From positions 686,776 through 750,775 of the forward strand of contig BNBX01000002.1 of assembly GCA_014656175.1 (NCBI GenBank): a stretch of DNA of 64,000 nucleotides, written 5' to 3'. Shown in pieces: positions 34,601 to 43,348 of this stretch. The stretch's first letter is position 1. Each line of letters opens with the position of its first letter. A program made the translations under genes and the position numbers. The notes beneath the pieces were generated by a model. The model was not told where the DNA came from, did not search any database, and saw only the letters and a program-made list of their open reading frames with translations. This DNA comes from Streptomyces werraensis (GTDB lineage Bacteria; Actinomycetota; Actinomycetes; Streptomycetales; Streptomycetaceae).

Positions 34601-35206
34601 ATGGACGAAGAGTTGCGAACGCTCACGGAGCGCTTACGGGCGGAGTCCGGCGGCACGGCCGCGTTCGAGCGGCTGTCCGCCACGGACGACCACGACCTCC
34701 TGGCCGGCGTTCTCACCGCCCCCGGACAGCCGCTGTGGGCGCGTGAACTGGCCGCGTTCCGGCTCGGGACGGCGGGCGACCGGCGGGCCTTCGAGACGCT
34801 GGTGCTTCTCCTCAACCACCGCGACCCGCCGCGCTGCGCAGCCGCCGCGCAGGCCCTGGCCCGTCTCGGCGACCCGCGCACCGCCCGCGCCGCCGCCGCC
34901 CTCGCCACCAACGAACTGCGCGTCGCCTACGCCCTGCACTCGGTCCGCCTCCTCGCCGAGCTGCGTGCCCCCGAGGCGGTCCCGGCCCTGATCACCACCC
35001 TCCGCCGCAGGCTGCGCCCGCACGACCCCTACCGCCGGGTCGCGCTCGCCTGTGTGGAGGGGCTGGGGGAACTCGGCGACCCGCGCGCGGAGTCCGTACT
35101 GAACGAGGCGCTCGCGCACCCGGCACTGGCGGAGGCGGCGGTCCACGCCCTGGCCCGCATCCCGCGCCAGGGAAGCGCCCGGGGGCGGATCCCGGGGCCG
35201 CGATAG
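34601..35206 (+). CDS. HEAT-repeat protein
   Basis: 201 residues, built from helical pairs of the HEAT/PBS-lyase type: WARELAAFRLGTAGDRRAFE, RCAAAAQALARLGDPRTARA, YALHSVRLLAELRAPEAVPA and ALACVEGLGELGDPRAESVL, each about 30 residues with the Gly-Asp turn. Such repeats make curved protein-binding surfaces. No catalytic motif, signal or membrane segment is present and the partner is unknown. It probably has its own leaderless promoter. A weak hairpin (GTGACG-CGC-CGTCAC, 35210-35224) follows the stop. Confidence 0.8.
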   Translation: MDEELRTLTERLRAESGGTAAFERLSATDDHDLLAGVLTAPGQPLWARELAAFRLGTAGDRRAFETLVLLLNHRDPPRCAAAAQALARLGDPRTARAAAALATNELRVAYALHSVRLLAELRAPEAVPALITTLRRRLRPHDPYRRVALACVEGLGELGDPRAESVLNEALAHPALAEAAVHALARIPRQGSARGRIPGPR

Positions 35207-35368
35207 CGCGTGACGCGCCGTCACCTCGCTGTCGCACCCCGCCACCGGGCCGCCTCCCGCACCCCGGGACCGCCGCCCCCGGACCGCTCGCGCGAGCAGG
35301 CGGGGGAGGCGGGTGTCCCGTCCGCGGACGGGGAGCGGCGGGCCGGCGCTCGGCTGTACGCGGGGGTC

Positions 35369-35397
35369 GGCCCGGACGGGGAGGGCCCGGACGGGGA
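35369..35397 (+). repeat. Short direct repeat in the HEAT/GNAT intergenic gap
   Basis: GGCCCGGACGGGGA occurs twice (35369-35382 and 35384-35397) in a very GC-rich 244-base convergent gap. Nearby CCCGTCC-GC-GGACGGG is palindromic. It may act as a terminator or be simple low-complexity sequence. Confidence 0.3.
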
Positions 35398-35450
35398 CGG
35401 GCCGGTCGCAGGGGGGCCCGGTCCGGCGGTCCGGCGTGGATCCGGCCCGG

Positions 35451-35987
35451 TCAGCCGGTGAGAGCCCGCACGTACCGCACCTCCGGCACCGCGACCCCGC
35501 CCACCTCGAAGGGGTCCTCGGCGCCGTCCGGCGTGAAGCCCGCGGCCTCGTAGAAGCGGCGGGCGCGTGCGTTCCCCTTGAGCACCCACAGGAACATCCG
35601 AGGGAGCCCGGCCGCCGCGCAGCGGCCGGTCACCTCGGTCAGCAGGGCGCGCCCCGCCCCCTGCCCGATCCGCTCGGGCGGCAGGTACAGCGCGTACAGC
35701 TCGCCGTCCCCGGTGCGCACCTCGCCGTCCCGGTACGGCCCGTAGGCGGCCCAGCCGGCGAGCGTGCCGTCCGCCGCCTCGGCGACCAGGTTCACCACGC
35801 TGCCGTCCCCGCCCGCGAGCCGCGCCCGCTGCTTCTCGGCCTCCGCGGCGACGTCCATCGTGTCCAGATACGCCTGCGGAATCATCCCGCGGTAGGCGTA
35901 CTGCCATCCCCGGACCCGTATCGCGGCGACCCCCGCACTGTCGTCCGCGGTCATCGGGCGGATGCGGAGCCCGGCCGGGCCGGTCAT
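35451..35987 (-). CDS. GNAT-family N-acetyltransferase
   Basis: 178 residues. The acetyl-CoA site is the LPPERIGQGAGRALLTEV segment (motif A, Q/RxxGxG/A), with LWVLKGNARARRFYEAAGF as motif B. The N-terminal LRIRPMTADDSAGVAAIRVRGW is typical of actinobacterial GNATs. The substrate is unknown. The ATG at 35987 overlaps the stop of the Rid gene (ATGA), so the two are co-translated. Confidence 0.85.
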   Translation of the reverse strand: MTGPAGLRIRPMTADDSAGVAAIRVRGWQYAYRGMIPQAYLDTMDVAAEAEKQRARLAGGDGSVVNLVAEAADGTLAGWAAYGPYRDGEVRTGDGELYALYLPPERIGQGAGRALLTEVTGRCAAAGLPRMFLWVLKGNARARRFYEAAGFTPDGAEDPFEVGGVAVPEVRYVRALTG

Positions 35988-36391
35988 GCGGGGACCACCG
36001 CCAGCGCCTCGACCTCCAGCAGGAACTCCGGGCGCACCAGGGCGGAGACCTGGACGGCGGAGGCGGCCGGGACGCGGTCGTCGGGGATGTGCGCCGCGCG
36101 GGCCGCGCGGACGGCCGGCATGTGCGCCATGTCCGTGACGAAGTAGGTCAGCTTCACGACGTCGTCGAACGCGGCTCCGGCCGCCGCCAGACACAGGCGG
36201 AGGTTCTCGAAGACCTGGCGGGCCTGGGCCCCGGCGTCGCCGGCGCCGACGATACGGCCGTCCTCGTCCAGGGCGAGCTGGCCGGAGACGGCCACCAGAC
36301 GGCCGGCGCCCGTCATCACGTGGGCGTACTGGGCCGCCGGTGCCACGCCCTCGGGGGCGGGTATGCGGGTCAGATGGGTCATGGGGAGCAT
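35984..36391 (-). CDS. Rid-family protein (YjgF/YER057c/UK114), atypical
   Basis: 135 residues, a single Rid domain: GRLVAVSGQLALDEDG, the QARQVFENLRLCLAAAGAAFDDVVKLTYFVTD core, and PEFLLEVEALAV at the end. Canonical RidA deaminates reactive enamine/imine intermediates using an Arg in a PARS motif; here the matching segment reads PAAS, so the Arg is missing and the protein belongs to a non-RidA subfamily of unknown activity. The start may also be the ATG at 36382 (codon 4); neither has a clear ribosome site. Confidence 0.8.
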   Translation of the reverse strand: MLPMTHLTRIPAPEGVAPAAQYAHVMTGAGRLVAVSGQLALDEDGRIVGAGDAGAQARQVFENLRLCLAAAGAAFDDVVKLTYFVTDMAHMPAVRAARAAHIPDDRVPAASAVQVSALVRPEFLLEVEALAVVPA

Positions 36392-36434
36392 GATGACCCA
36401 CCCGGCCGCGCGTCCGCCCCCGGGTTTCGCCGGG

Positions 36435-38018
36435 TCAGACGCGGGAGCCGAGGAGGCCGTGGAGGACCGAGCCGCGGACCGTGCCGGGGGCCGCCTTCGA
36501 CGTCAGCGGCTTCGGGTCGGGCAGCGCCGCGCACACCGCGTCGGCGTCCCCGTGGCTGCCGCGCGGCACCGTGCCGTCGGCCAGGTAGGCCGCAAGATGA
36601 CGGTCCAGGCAGGCGTTCCCGCTCAGCGTGATGCCGTGGTTGCCGCCGCCCGACTCGACCACCAGGCCGGAGCGCTCCAGCCGGCGGTGCACCGTGACGG
36701 CGCCCTGGTACGGGGTGGCCGCGTCGTCCGTGGCCTGGAACAGCAGCGCGGGCGGCAGCTGGCTCATGGTGTTGATCCGCTCCGGCCGCTGCGCCTCGAC
36801 CGGCCAGTACGCGCACGGCGCGTTGTACCAGGCGTTGTTCCAGGACATGAACGGCGCCCGCTCGTACATCTCCCAGTTGTCCTTGCGCCACTGCGCCCAG
36901 TCCCGCGGCCAGACGGCGTCCCGGCACTCGATCGCCGTGTACACGCTGTAGCCGTTGTCCCCGGCGACGTCGGTCGCGCCGAAGTTCTCGTACGCCTCGA
37001 CCAGCGGCCCGCTGTCCTTCTCGTTGACGTACGCGGCGAACGCCTCGGCCAGGTAGGGCCAGTAGCCGTTGTAGTAGCCGCCCGGCACGTAGGTGTCCTC
37101 CAGCTCGGCCGGGCCGACCTTCCCGCCGGCCGGGTCCTCCTTCAGCGCGGACCGCATCGTGTACCAGGCGGCCTCGATCTTCTCCGCGTCGGTGCCCAGG
37201 CGGTACGTGGCGTCGTGCTGGGCGACCCAGTCCATGAAGGCACGGTGGCGGGCGTTGAACGCCTGGTTCTGGTCGAGGTTGGAGTCGTACCAGACGCCCG
37301 TGGGGTCGACCACGGAGTCCAGCACCAGACGCCGCACCCGCTGCGGGTACAGCTTGGCGTACACGGTGCCGAGGTAGGTGCCGTAGGAGTAGCCGAAGTA
37401 GTTGACGCGCTCCGCGCCCAGCGCCTGCCGGATCACGTCCAGGTCGCGTGCGGCGGCCGTGGTGGTCATGTGCGGCAGCAGGTCCCCGTACTTGCGCCCG
37501 CAGGCCTCGGCGAAGGACTTCGCGCGGTCCAGGTTGGCCTGCTCCACCTCGGGCGAGGTGGGCACCGGGTCGGGCCGCACGGCGTCGAAGTGGCCCGGGA
37601 CGCAGTCCAGCGCCGGGCGGCTCTCGCCCACCCCGCGCGGGTCGAACCCGACGACGTCGTACTCGGCGGCGACCTGCTTCGGCAGCGACGCGGCGACGAA
37701 CCCGGCGAGCGTCAGCCCGCTGCCGCCCGGGCCGCCCGGGTTCACCAGCAGGGGGCCCTGGTACTTCTTCGCGGTGTGCGGGATGCGCGACAGCGCCAGT
37801 GTGATCGTGCGCCCGGAGGGGTCGGCGTGGTCCAGCGGCACCTCGACGGACGCGCACTGGAGCGTCGGGTAGTCGTCGGTGCCGCACTTCTTCCAGGCGG
37901 GCGCGGCGACGCGGAACGTCTCCGGGGCGTGCGGGGCGCCGGCCTCGGCGGGCACGGCCGTGAGGCCCGAGGCGACGACGGCGGCGGCGCCGCACAGCAC
38001 GGCTGCGCGTTTCTTCAT
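36435..38018 (-). CDS. Secreted S33-family tripeptidyl aminopeptidase-like hydrolase
   Basis: 527 residues. It has a Sec-type signal peptide (MKKRAAVLCG, hydrophobic to 22, cleavage near AVPAEA-GA), then an alpha/beta hydrolase. LLVNPGGPGGSG is the oxyanion loop, Ser211 in GYSYG is the nucleophile, Asp lies in FQATDDAATPY and His in GGGNHGITL near the C-terminus. The layout matches Streptomyces tripeptidyl aminopeptidase (Tap) and SlpD/SlpE, which clip N-terminal tripeptides from secreted proteins. No lipobox is seen, so it is released rather than anchored. Confidence 0.88.
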   Translation of the reverse strand: MKKRAAVLCGAAAVVASGLTAVPAEAGAPHAPETFRVAAPAWKKCGTDDYPTLQCASVEVPLDHADPSGRTITLALSRIPHTAKKYQGPLLVNPGGPGGSGLTLAGFVAASLPKQVAAEYDVVGFDPRGVGESRPALDCVPGHFDAVRPDPVPTSPEVEQANLDRAKSFAEACGRKYGDLLPHMTTTAAARDLDVIRQALGAERVNYFGYSYGTYLGTVYAKLYPQRVRRLVLDSVVDPTGVWYDSNLDQNQAFNARHRAFMDWVAQHDATYRLGTDAEKIEAAWYTMRSALKEDPAGGKVGPAELEDTYVPGGYYNGYWPYLAEAFAAYVNEKDSGPLVEAYENFGATDVAGDNGYSVYTAIECRDAVWPRDWAQWRKDNWEMYERAPFMSWNNAWYNAPCAYWPVEAQRPERINTMSQLPPALLFQATDDAATPYQGAVTVHRRLERSGLVVESGGGNHGITLSGNACLDRHLAAYLADGTVPRGSHGDADAVCAALPDPKPLTSKAAPGTVRGSVLHGLLGSRV

Positions 38019-38151
38019 GGTTCTCCCAGGGCGAAGTGCTGCGGACCGCGAGGCTCACGGTTCACGCGGCATCGTCCCGATGTGGCGCCCCACCTGAACA
38101 CGAAACGCCGGTTGTTGACCCGATCGGGCCGCCGGATGCGCCCGGATGCCC

Positions 38152-39183
38152 TCAGAGCAGCGTCAGCTGGGTCGGCAGTTCCGGCTCCCGCGGCGCCGGG
38201 GCCGGGATGCGGCGCGGGGCGCCCGCGCGTGCCGGACCGATGCCGTACTCCCGGGCCAGGTCGTGCACCTGACGCGTGATCCGGCGCTGGTACCAGCGAG
38301 GCGCGTAGGCGCCCTCCGCGTACAGCCGCTCGTAACGGGCGACCAGGTGCGGGTGGTGCTCGGCCAGCCAGGACATGAACCACTCGCGGGCGCCGGGCCG
38401 CAGATGCAGCACCAGCGGGGTGACCGAGGTGGCGCCCGAGGCGGCGATGGCCCGCACGGTCGCCCTCAGCTGCTCAGGCCGGTCGCCCAGGAACGGGATC
38501 ACCGGCGCCATCAGCACCCCGCAGCCGATCCCCGCGTCGGTGAACGCGCGCACCACGTCCAGCCGCCGCTCGGGCGCCGGGGTGCCCGGCTCGACCGTGC
38601 GCCACAGCTCCTCGTCGGTGAAGCCCACCGAGACCGAGACGCCGACGTCGGTCACCTCGGCGGCCTGCCGCAGCAGGGGCAGGTCGCGCAGGATCAGCGT
38701 GCCCTTGGTCAGGATCGAGAAGGGGTTCGCGTGGTCGCGCAGCGCCTCGATGATCCCCGGCATCAGCCGGTACCGGCCCTCCGCCCGCTGGTAGCAGTCG
38801 ACGTTGGTGCCCATGGCTATGTGCTCGCCGTGCCAGGAGCGGGAGGCGAGCCGGTGGCGCAGCAGTTCGGGCGCGTTCACCTTGACCACGATCTGGCTGT
38901 CGAAGCCGAGCCCGGTGTCGAGGTCGAGGTAGCTGTGGGTCTTGCGGGCGAAGCAGTAGACGCAGGCGTGGCTGCAGCCGCGGTAGGGGTTCACCGTCCA
39001 TTCGAACGGCATGCGGGAGGCGCCCGGCACCCGGTTGACGATGGAGCGGGCCCGGATCTCGTGAAAGGTGATCCCCCGGAATTCAGGCGTGTCGAAGGTG
39101 CGGGTCGTGACCGCCTCCGCGCCGAACAGCGCGGCGTCGGCACGGCCGTGTTCGGAGTCCGGTGAGAGGTTCTCCCAGCGCAT
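38152..39183 (-). CDS. Radical SAM protein, Rv2578c/SplB-like
   Basis: 343 residues. Cys70, Cys74 and Cys77 in NPYRGCSHACVYC would hold a 4Fe-4S cluster, followed by the SAM barrel (VVKVNAPELLRHRL, FSILTKGTLILRDLPLL, VSVSVGFTDEELW). It matches the mycobacterial Rv2578c family, distantly related to spore photoproduct lyase. The reaction is unknown, and the promoter carries a LexA-box-like sequence, hinting at DNA repair. The ATG at 39183 follows GAGGAGG; the frame to 39249 would cross the promoter. Confidence 0.86.
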   Translation of the reverse strand: MRWENLSPDSEHGRADAALFGAEAVTTRTFDTPEFRGITFHEIRARSIVNRVPGASRMPFEWTVNPYRGCSHACVYCFARKTHSYLDLDTGLGFDSQIVVKVNAPELLRHRLASRSWHGEHIAMGTNVDCYQRAEGRYRLMPGIIEALRDHANPFSILTKGTLILRDLPLLRQAAEVTDVGVSVSVGFTDEELWRTVEPGTPAPERRLDVVRAFTDAGIGCGVLMAPVIPFLGDRPEQLRATVRAIAASGATSVTPLVLHLRPGAREWFMSWLAEHHPHLVARYERLYAEGAYAPRWYQRRITRQVHDLAREYGIGPARAGAPRRIPAPAPREPELPTQLTLL

Positions 39184-39210
39184 GACGCCTCCTCGGTGTC
39201 GCTGCCGCAC

Positions 39211-39216
39211 AGAATA
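39211..39216 (-). promoter_or_regulatory. -10 element of the radical SAM gene
   Basis: TATTCT on the minus strand (TANNNT), 27 bases before the ATG and directly adjoining the LexA-like box. Confidence 0.4.
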
Positions 39217-39228
39217 GAACACATGTTC
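39217..39228. promoter_or_regulatory. LexA (SOS) box candidate
   Basis: GAAC-ACAT-GTTC matches the actinobacterial SOS-box core GAAC-N4-GTTC, with GAACA/TGTTC arms. It lies 34 bases before the radical SAM start, in the -35/-10 spacer, where LexA would block transcription. It is also 114 bases before the divergent SRPBCC gene. Confidence 0.5.
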
Positions 39229-39341
39229 CCTTGATCGTGCGAGCGACATCTTCGGTCAGTTCCGGACCTCGATTTGGGCGGCGGGCGCGGGGGTGGTTGG
39301 CTGTGCCCCGACCCTGGAGAACCCAGCCCTGGAGGAATGCG

Positions 39342-39788
39342 ATGGCGCAGGTCGAGGCCACTACGGAGCGGATCGTCGCGGCGGACGCGGACACGGTGTT
39401 CGACGCCCTCGCCGACTACAGCGGCACCCGCGCCAAGCTGCTGCCCGAGCAGTTCAGCGAGTACGAGGTCCGCGAGGGCGGCGACGGCGAGGGCACCCTT
39501 GTGCACTGGAAGCTCCAGGCCACCAGCAAGCGGGTGCGCGACTGCCTGCTGGAGGTCACCGAGCCCACCGACGGCGAGCTGGTCGAGAAGGACCGCAACT
39601 CCTCCATGGTCACCACCTGGCGGGTCACCCCGGCCGGCGAGGGCCGTGCCCGGGTCGTCGTGACCTCCGTGTGGAACGGCGCGGGCGGCATCGGCGGCTT
39701 CTTCGAGCGCACCTTCGCCCCCAAGGGCCTCGCCCGTATCTACGACGCGGTGCTGGCCCGACTGGACGCCGAGGTCGGGAAGCAGTAG
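39342..39788 (+). CDS. SRPBCC/START-like lipid- or ligand-binding protein
   Basis: 148 residues of the polyketide-cyclase/dehydrase-like SRPBCC fold: TTERIVAADADTVFDALADY at the N-terminus, alternating strands in the middle (GTLVHWKLQATSKRVRDCL, VTTWRVTPAGEG), and a long C-terminal helix. The fold binds a hydrophobic molecule in a deep cavity. Ligand and role are unknown. The ATG follows GGAGGA, and a hairpin terminator lies 21 bases past the stop. Confidence 0.82.
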   Translation: MAQVEATTERIVAADADTVFDALADYSGTRAKLLPEQFSEYEVREGGDGEGTLVHWKLQATSKRVRDCLLEVTEPTDGELVEKDRNSSMVTTWRVTPAGEGRARVVVTSVWNGAGGIGGFFERTFAPKGLARIYDAVLARLDAEVGKQ

Positions 39789-39809
39789 TCCCCGGTCGCA
39801 CTGCTTTCG

Positions 39810-39840
39810 GCCAACTCCGTCCCGCGGAAATGGAGTTGGC
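39810..39840 (+). terminator. Terminator of the SRPBCC gene
   Basis: GCCAACTCC pairs with GGAGTTGGC (9 bp) around a 13-base loop that itself can pair TCC with GGA. Confidence 0.55.
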
Positions 39841-39963
39841 GCTTCCGTCACCGGTTCGGGTGATCTCTCGACGGACCGACTCTGTGCCGTAACTCGTCGC
39901 GCTTGCTCGTAGTTGTCGCTTTTACGCGGGAATTGTCCAGCAGTGCGACGAGGGGAGCGGCAC

Positions 39964-42396
39964 GTGGGCGGGATCACTCTGACGCAGGACGAGCCGGTCA
40001 CGGCTCCATCGGCCGGGGGGCCGCCGCCCCCCGTGCAGACGGCCGGGGACCCCCCGTCCCCGGCCCCGGAGAGCGGGCCGGTCCTGAGCCCCGCCCGGGT
40101 CCGGCTCGTCTTCCTGGCGCTGATGCTGGCGCTGTTGCTCGCCGCGCTCGAGCAGATGATCGTCGCCACGGCACTGCCGAGGATCGTCGGCGAGCTGCAC
40201 GGCCTCGACAAGATGTCCTGGGCGATCACCGCCTACCTGCTCACCTCCACCGTCGGACTGCCGGTGTACGGCAAGCTCGGCGACCAGCTCGGCCGTAAGG
40301 GCGTCTTCCAGTTCGCCATCCTCGTCTTCGTCGTCGGCTCCGCCCTGGCCGGCCGCGCCACCACGATGGACCAGCTCATCGCCTACCGCGCGGTGCAGGG
40401 CGTCGGCGCGGGCGGTCTGATGATCGGCGTCCAGGCGATCATCGCGGACATCGTGCCCGCACGGCAGCGCGGCCGCTTCATGGGGCTCATCGGCGCCGCC
40501 TTCGGACTCGCGTCCGTCGCCGGGCCGCTGCTCGGCGGCTACTTCACCGACCATCTGACCTGGCGCTGGTGCTTCTACATCAACGTGCCCTTCGGCCTGG
40601 TCACCATGGTCGTCGTCGCCCTCGTGCTGAAGCTGCCCAAACCGACGGGCAGGCGCCGCTTCGACGTGCTCGGCACGCTGTTGCTCACCGCCGCGTCCAC
40701 CTGCCTGGTCCTGCTCACCAGCTGGGGCGGCACCGAGTACGCCTGGGACTCCCGCGTCGTGCTGGGCCTCGGCGCCGGTGCCGTCGCGGCCACCGCCGCC
40801 TTCCTCGTCGTCGAGCGGTTCGCGGTCGAACCGCTCATCCCGCTGCGGCTCTTCCGCGACTCCGTCTTCAACGTCACCGGTCTGGTGGGCCTGGTCGTCG
40901 GCGTCGCCCTGTTCGGCGCCGCGAGCTATCTGCCCACCTACCTGCAGATGGTCGACGGGGCCTCGGCGACCGAGTCCGGACTGCTGATGCTGCCCATGAT
41001 GGGCGGCATCGTCGGCACGTCCATCGTCTCCGGGCAGATGATCAGCCGCTCCGGGCGCTACCGCAGCCACCCCGTCGTCGGCACCGCCCTGTCCGTCGCC
41101 GGCATGTGGCTGCTGTCCCGTCTGGAGACGGACACGCCCCGGCTGCACTACAGCGTCTGGATGTTCGTCCTCGGCGCCGGCATCGGCATGGTCATGCCGG
41201 TCCTCGTCCTCGCCGTGCAGAACTCCGTGCGCCCCGCGGACCTCGGCACCGCCACCAGCGCCAACAACTACTTCCGGCAGATCGGCGGCAGCGTCGGCGC
41301 CGCCGTCTTCGGCACCCTGTTCGCCGGCCGGCTCACCGACGCGCTCGCCGAGCGGCTCCCCTCGGACGTCGAAGGGGCGCCGGCCGACGCCGAGTCGATC
41401 ACCCCCGAACTCGTGCACGCCCTGCCGCCGGAGCTGCGCGACGCCTACGTCCAGGCCTACGCGGACGCCATGCCGCGCATCTTCCTCTACCTCGTGCCGG
41501 TGCTCGTCCTCGGCCTGCTCATCGCCTTCTTCCTCAAGGAGAAACCACTGGTGTCCCACCACACCCCCACCGCCGACCCGGCCCACGAAGCACCGCACCT
41601 CGAGGCGCGCGTACCGCAGGCGCGCAGTGCGCACAGCGGCGGCATCCCCGTCTGCGGCAGCGTCCAGCACCCCGACGGCACGCCCGTGCCCCGCGCTGCG
41701 CTCACCCTCATCGACGTCCAGGGGCAGCAGACCGGACGCGGCGCGAGCGGCGCCGACGGGCGGTACGCGCTGGCCACCCCCGGACCGGGCTCCTACGTCC
41801 TGATCGCCGCCGCGGGCGGCCACCAGCCGCAGGCGGTCTCCGTGACCGTCGGCGAGCGGCCCGTCGAGCTCGACGTGGTGCTCGGCGGCGCCGGCCGGCT
41901 CGCGGGCAGCGTCGTCACCGCCGACGGCACGCCCGTGCGGGACGCCGCAGTCACCCTCACCAACGTGCACGGCGAGGTCGTGGCCGGCACCCGCAGCGGC
42001 CGCGAGGGCGGCTACGTCATCAGCGACCTCGTGGCGGGCGAGTACACTCTCGCCGCCAGCGCGCCCGCCTTCCGTCCCGCCGCGCTCCCCGTCACCGTGC
42101 AGGCCGCCCGCGAGACGCGCCAGGACGTCGAACTGGCGGGCGGCGCCGTGCTCCGCGGCACCGTGCGGGCCGGCGGCGGACGGCCCGTGGAGGACGCGCG
42201 GGTCACGCTGCTCGACGCGGCGGGCAACGTCGTGGACACCCTCACCACCGGGCCCGACGGCACCTTCCGCTTCGTCGACCTGTCCTCCGGCGAGTACACG
42301 GTCATCGCCGCCGGCTACCCGCCGGTCGCCACCGTGCTCCAGGTGGCCGGCGGGGGTCGCACCGAACGCGACCTCCAGCTGGGACACGAGGACTGA
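39964..42396 (+). CDS. MFS (DHA2, 14-helix) exporter fused to three carboxypeptidase-regulatory-like repeats
   Basis: 810 residues. After a Pro-rich N-terminus, about residues 40-530 hold 14 predicted helices of the DHA2 multidrug family, with GKLGDQLGRKGVF (motif A) and the motif C-like GAAFGLASVAGPLLGG. From about 560 to the end come three roughly 80-residue beta-sandwich repeats (VQHPDGTPVPRAALTL, VTADGTPVRDAAVTL, VRAGGGRPVEDARVTL; each with DGRYAL, GGYVIS or DGTFRF and GxYTLxAxA). Such CarboxypepD_reg/CnaB-like domains are usually outside the cell, yet 14 helices would place this tail inside. The substrate is unknown. The GTG at 39964 follows GAGGGGAG; a TTG at 39913 has no such site. Confidence 0.88.
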   Translation: MGGITLTQDEPVTAPSAGGPPPPVQTAGDPPSPAPESGPVLSPARVRLVFLALMLALLLAALEQMIVATALPRIVGELHGLDKMSWAITAYLLTSTVGLPVYGKLGDQLGRKGVFQFAILVFVVGSALAGRATTMDQLIAYRAVQGVGAGGLMIGVQAIIADIVPARQRGRFMGLIGAAFGLASVAGPLLGGYFTDHLTWRWCFYINVPFGLVTMVVVALVLKLPKPTGRRRFDVLGTLLLTAASTCLVLLTSWGGTEYAWDSRVVLGLGAGAVAATAAFLVVERFAVEPLIPLRLFRDSVFNVTGLVGLVVGVALFGAASYLPTYLQMVDGASATESGLLMLPMMGGIVGTSIVSGQMISRSGRYRSHPVVGTALSVAGMWLLSRLETDTPRLHYSVWMFVLGAGIGMVMPVLVLAVQNSVRPADLGTATSANNYFRQIGGSVGAAVFGTLFAGRLTDALAERLPSDVEGAPADAESITPELVHALPPELRDAYVQAYADAMPRIFLYLVPVLVLGLLIAFFLKEKPLVSHHTPTADPAHEAPHLEARVPQARSAHSGGIPVCGSVQHPDGTPVPRAALTLIDVQGQQTGRGASGADGRYALATPGPGSYVLIAAAGGHQPQAVSVTVGERPVELDVVLGGAGRLAGSVVTADGTPVRDAAVTLTNVHGEVVAGTRSGREGGYVISDLVAGEYTLAASAPAFRPAALPVTVQAARETRQDVELAGGAVLRGTVRAGGGRPVEDARVTLLDAAGNVVDTLTTGPDGTFRFVDLSSGEYTVIAAGYPPVATVLQVAGGGRTERDLQLGHED

Positions 42397-42414
42397 CCCC
42401 GCCCCCGTACCGGT

Positions 42415-42447
42415 GGACCGGAGCCGCCCCCTCCTCGGCTTCGGTCC
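42415..42447. terminator. Terminator between convergent MFS and hydrolase genes
   Basis: GGACCGGAGCCG pairs with CGGCTTCGGTCC, 12 bp with one G-T pair, loop of 9. It suits the MFS gene (stop 42396) and the minus-strand transport operon (stop 42458). Confidence 0.55.
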
Positions 42448-42457
42448 GCCATCCCGG

Positions 42458-43348
42458 TCACCCCTCGGCCAGGGCGTCCCGTACGGCGGCGGCGACCTCC
42501 TCCACGGCCGGCGGGAAGAGAACCGAGTAGTGGTTGGCGCCGTCGATCCGGCGGGCCGGCATCCGCGCCGGGTCCAGGGCCGCCGCGGCGACCCGCCCGG
42601 TGTCGTACAGCGCCCGCGGCTCGTCGAGCAACCCCCGCTCCGCCCACAGCAGTTCACCGCGCACCTGCGGCTGGTGCACCGCGGCCAGCGTCTCCGCGTC
42701 ACCCAGGACGTCCGCGCCGTCCGCGCGCACCGCGTCCAGCACACAGCTGCTGCGCAGCTCCGGCGCCCGGCCCGTCAGGTCCCGTGTCACATAGCCGGCC
42801 ACGTGCGGCCCCCAGTGCGGGCCGAGCGCCGGGTGGGCGCGGAAGAACGCCAGATAGTCCTCCGCGCTCGCGAACGTCATCGACAGCCGGTCCATCGCCG
42901 GGCCGATCACCGCCTTCAGCAGCGCGTCGATGTCGGTCCCCCCGGGCGGCGGGAAGCCCAGCCCGCCGTCGACCAGTACCACGCGCGGGAAGCGGCCAGG
43001 GTGCCGGGCTGCGGCCAGCGCGGCGACGAAGGCCCCCATCGAGTGGCCCACCAGCACCGCCCGCTCCAGCCCCAGGTGGTCGAGCAGCGCCACCGTGTCG
43101 TCGACGTGCGCGCCCAGCCCGTACGGTCCTGGCAGCTCCGCGCTCCCGGCCCGGCCCCGCAGGTCGGGGGCGTAGAGGTCGACGCCGGGCAGGGCGCCGG
43201 CCAGGGCGGCGAAGGCGAGCGAGTTGGCGGTGATGCCGTGCAGGGCGACGACGGGCGGGCCGTCGCCCGGCCAGTGGGTGACGGCGAGCCGGCCGCCCCG
43301 CACGGGGGCGGTGAGGTCCCGCGTGAGGGCGGACCCGGACATGGTCAT
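42458..43348 (-). CDS. Alpha/beta hydrolase
   Basis: 296 residues. The fold motifs are VVALHGITANS, nucleophile Ser in LVGHSMGAFVAA, VVLVDGGLG, and His in RIDGANHYSVLF at the C-terminus. It belongs to the broad lipase/esterase/epoxide-hydrolase type and the substrate is unknown. It is the last gene of the Liv transport operon: the ATG overlaps the LivM stop (ATGA), and AAGGAG lies eight bases upstream. It may act on what the importer brings in, but that is inference. Confidence 0.85.
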   Translation of the reverse strand: MTMSGSALTRDLTAPVRGGRLAVTHWPGDGPPVVALHGITANSLAFAALAGALPGVDLYAPDLRGRAGSAELPGPYGLGAHVDDTVALLDHLGLERAVLVGHSMGAFVAALAAARHPGRFPRVVLVDGGLGFPPPGGTDIDALLKAVIGPAMDRLSMTFASAEDYLAFFRAHPALGPHWGPHVAGYVTRDLTGRAPELRSSCVLDAVRADGADVLGDAETLAAVHQPQVRGELLWAERGLLDEPRALYDTGRVAAAALDPARMPARRIDGANHYSVLFPPAVEEVAAAVRDALAEG

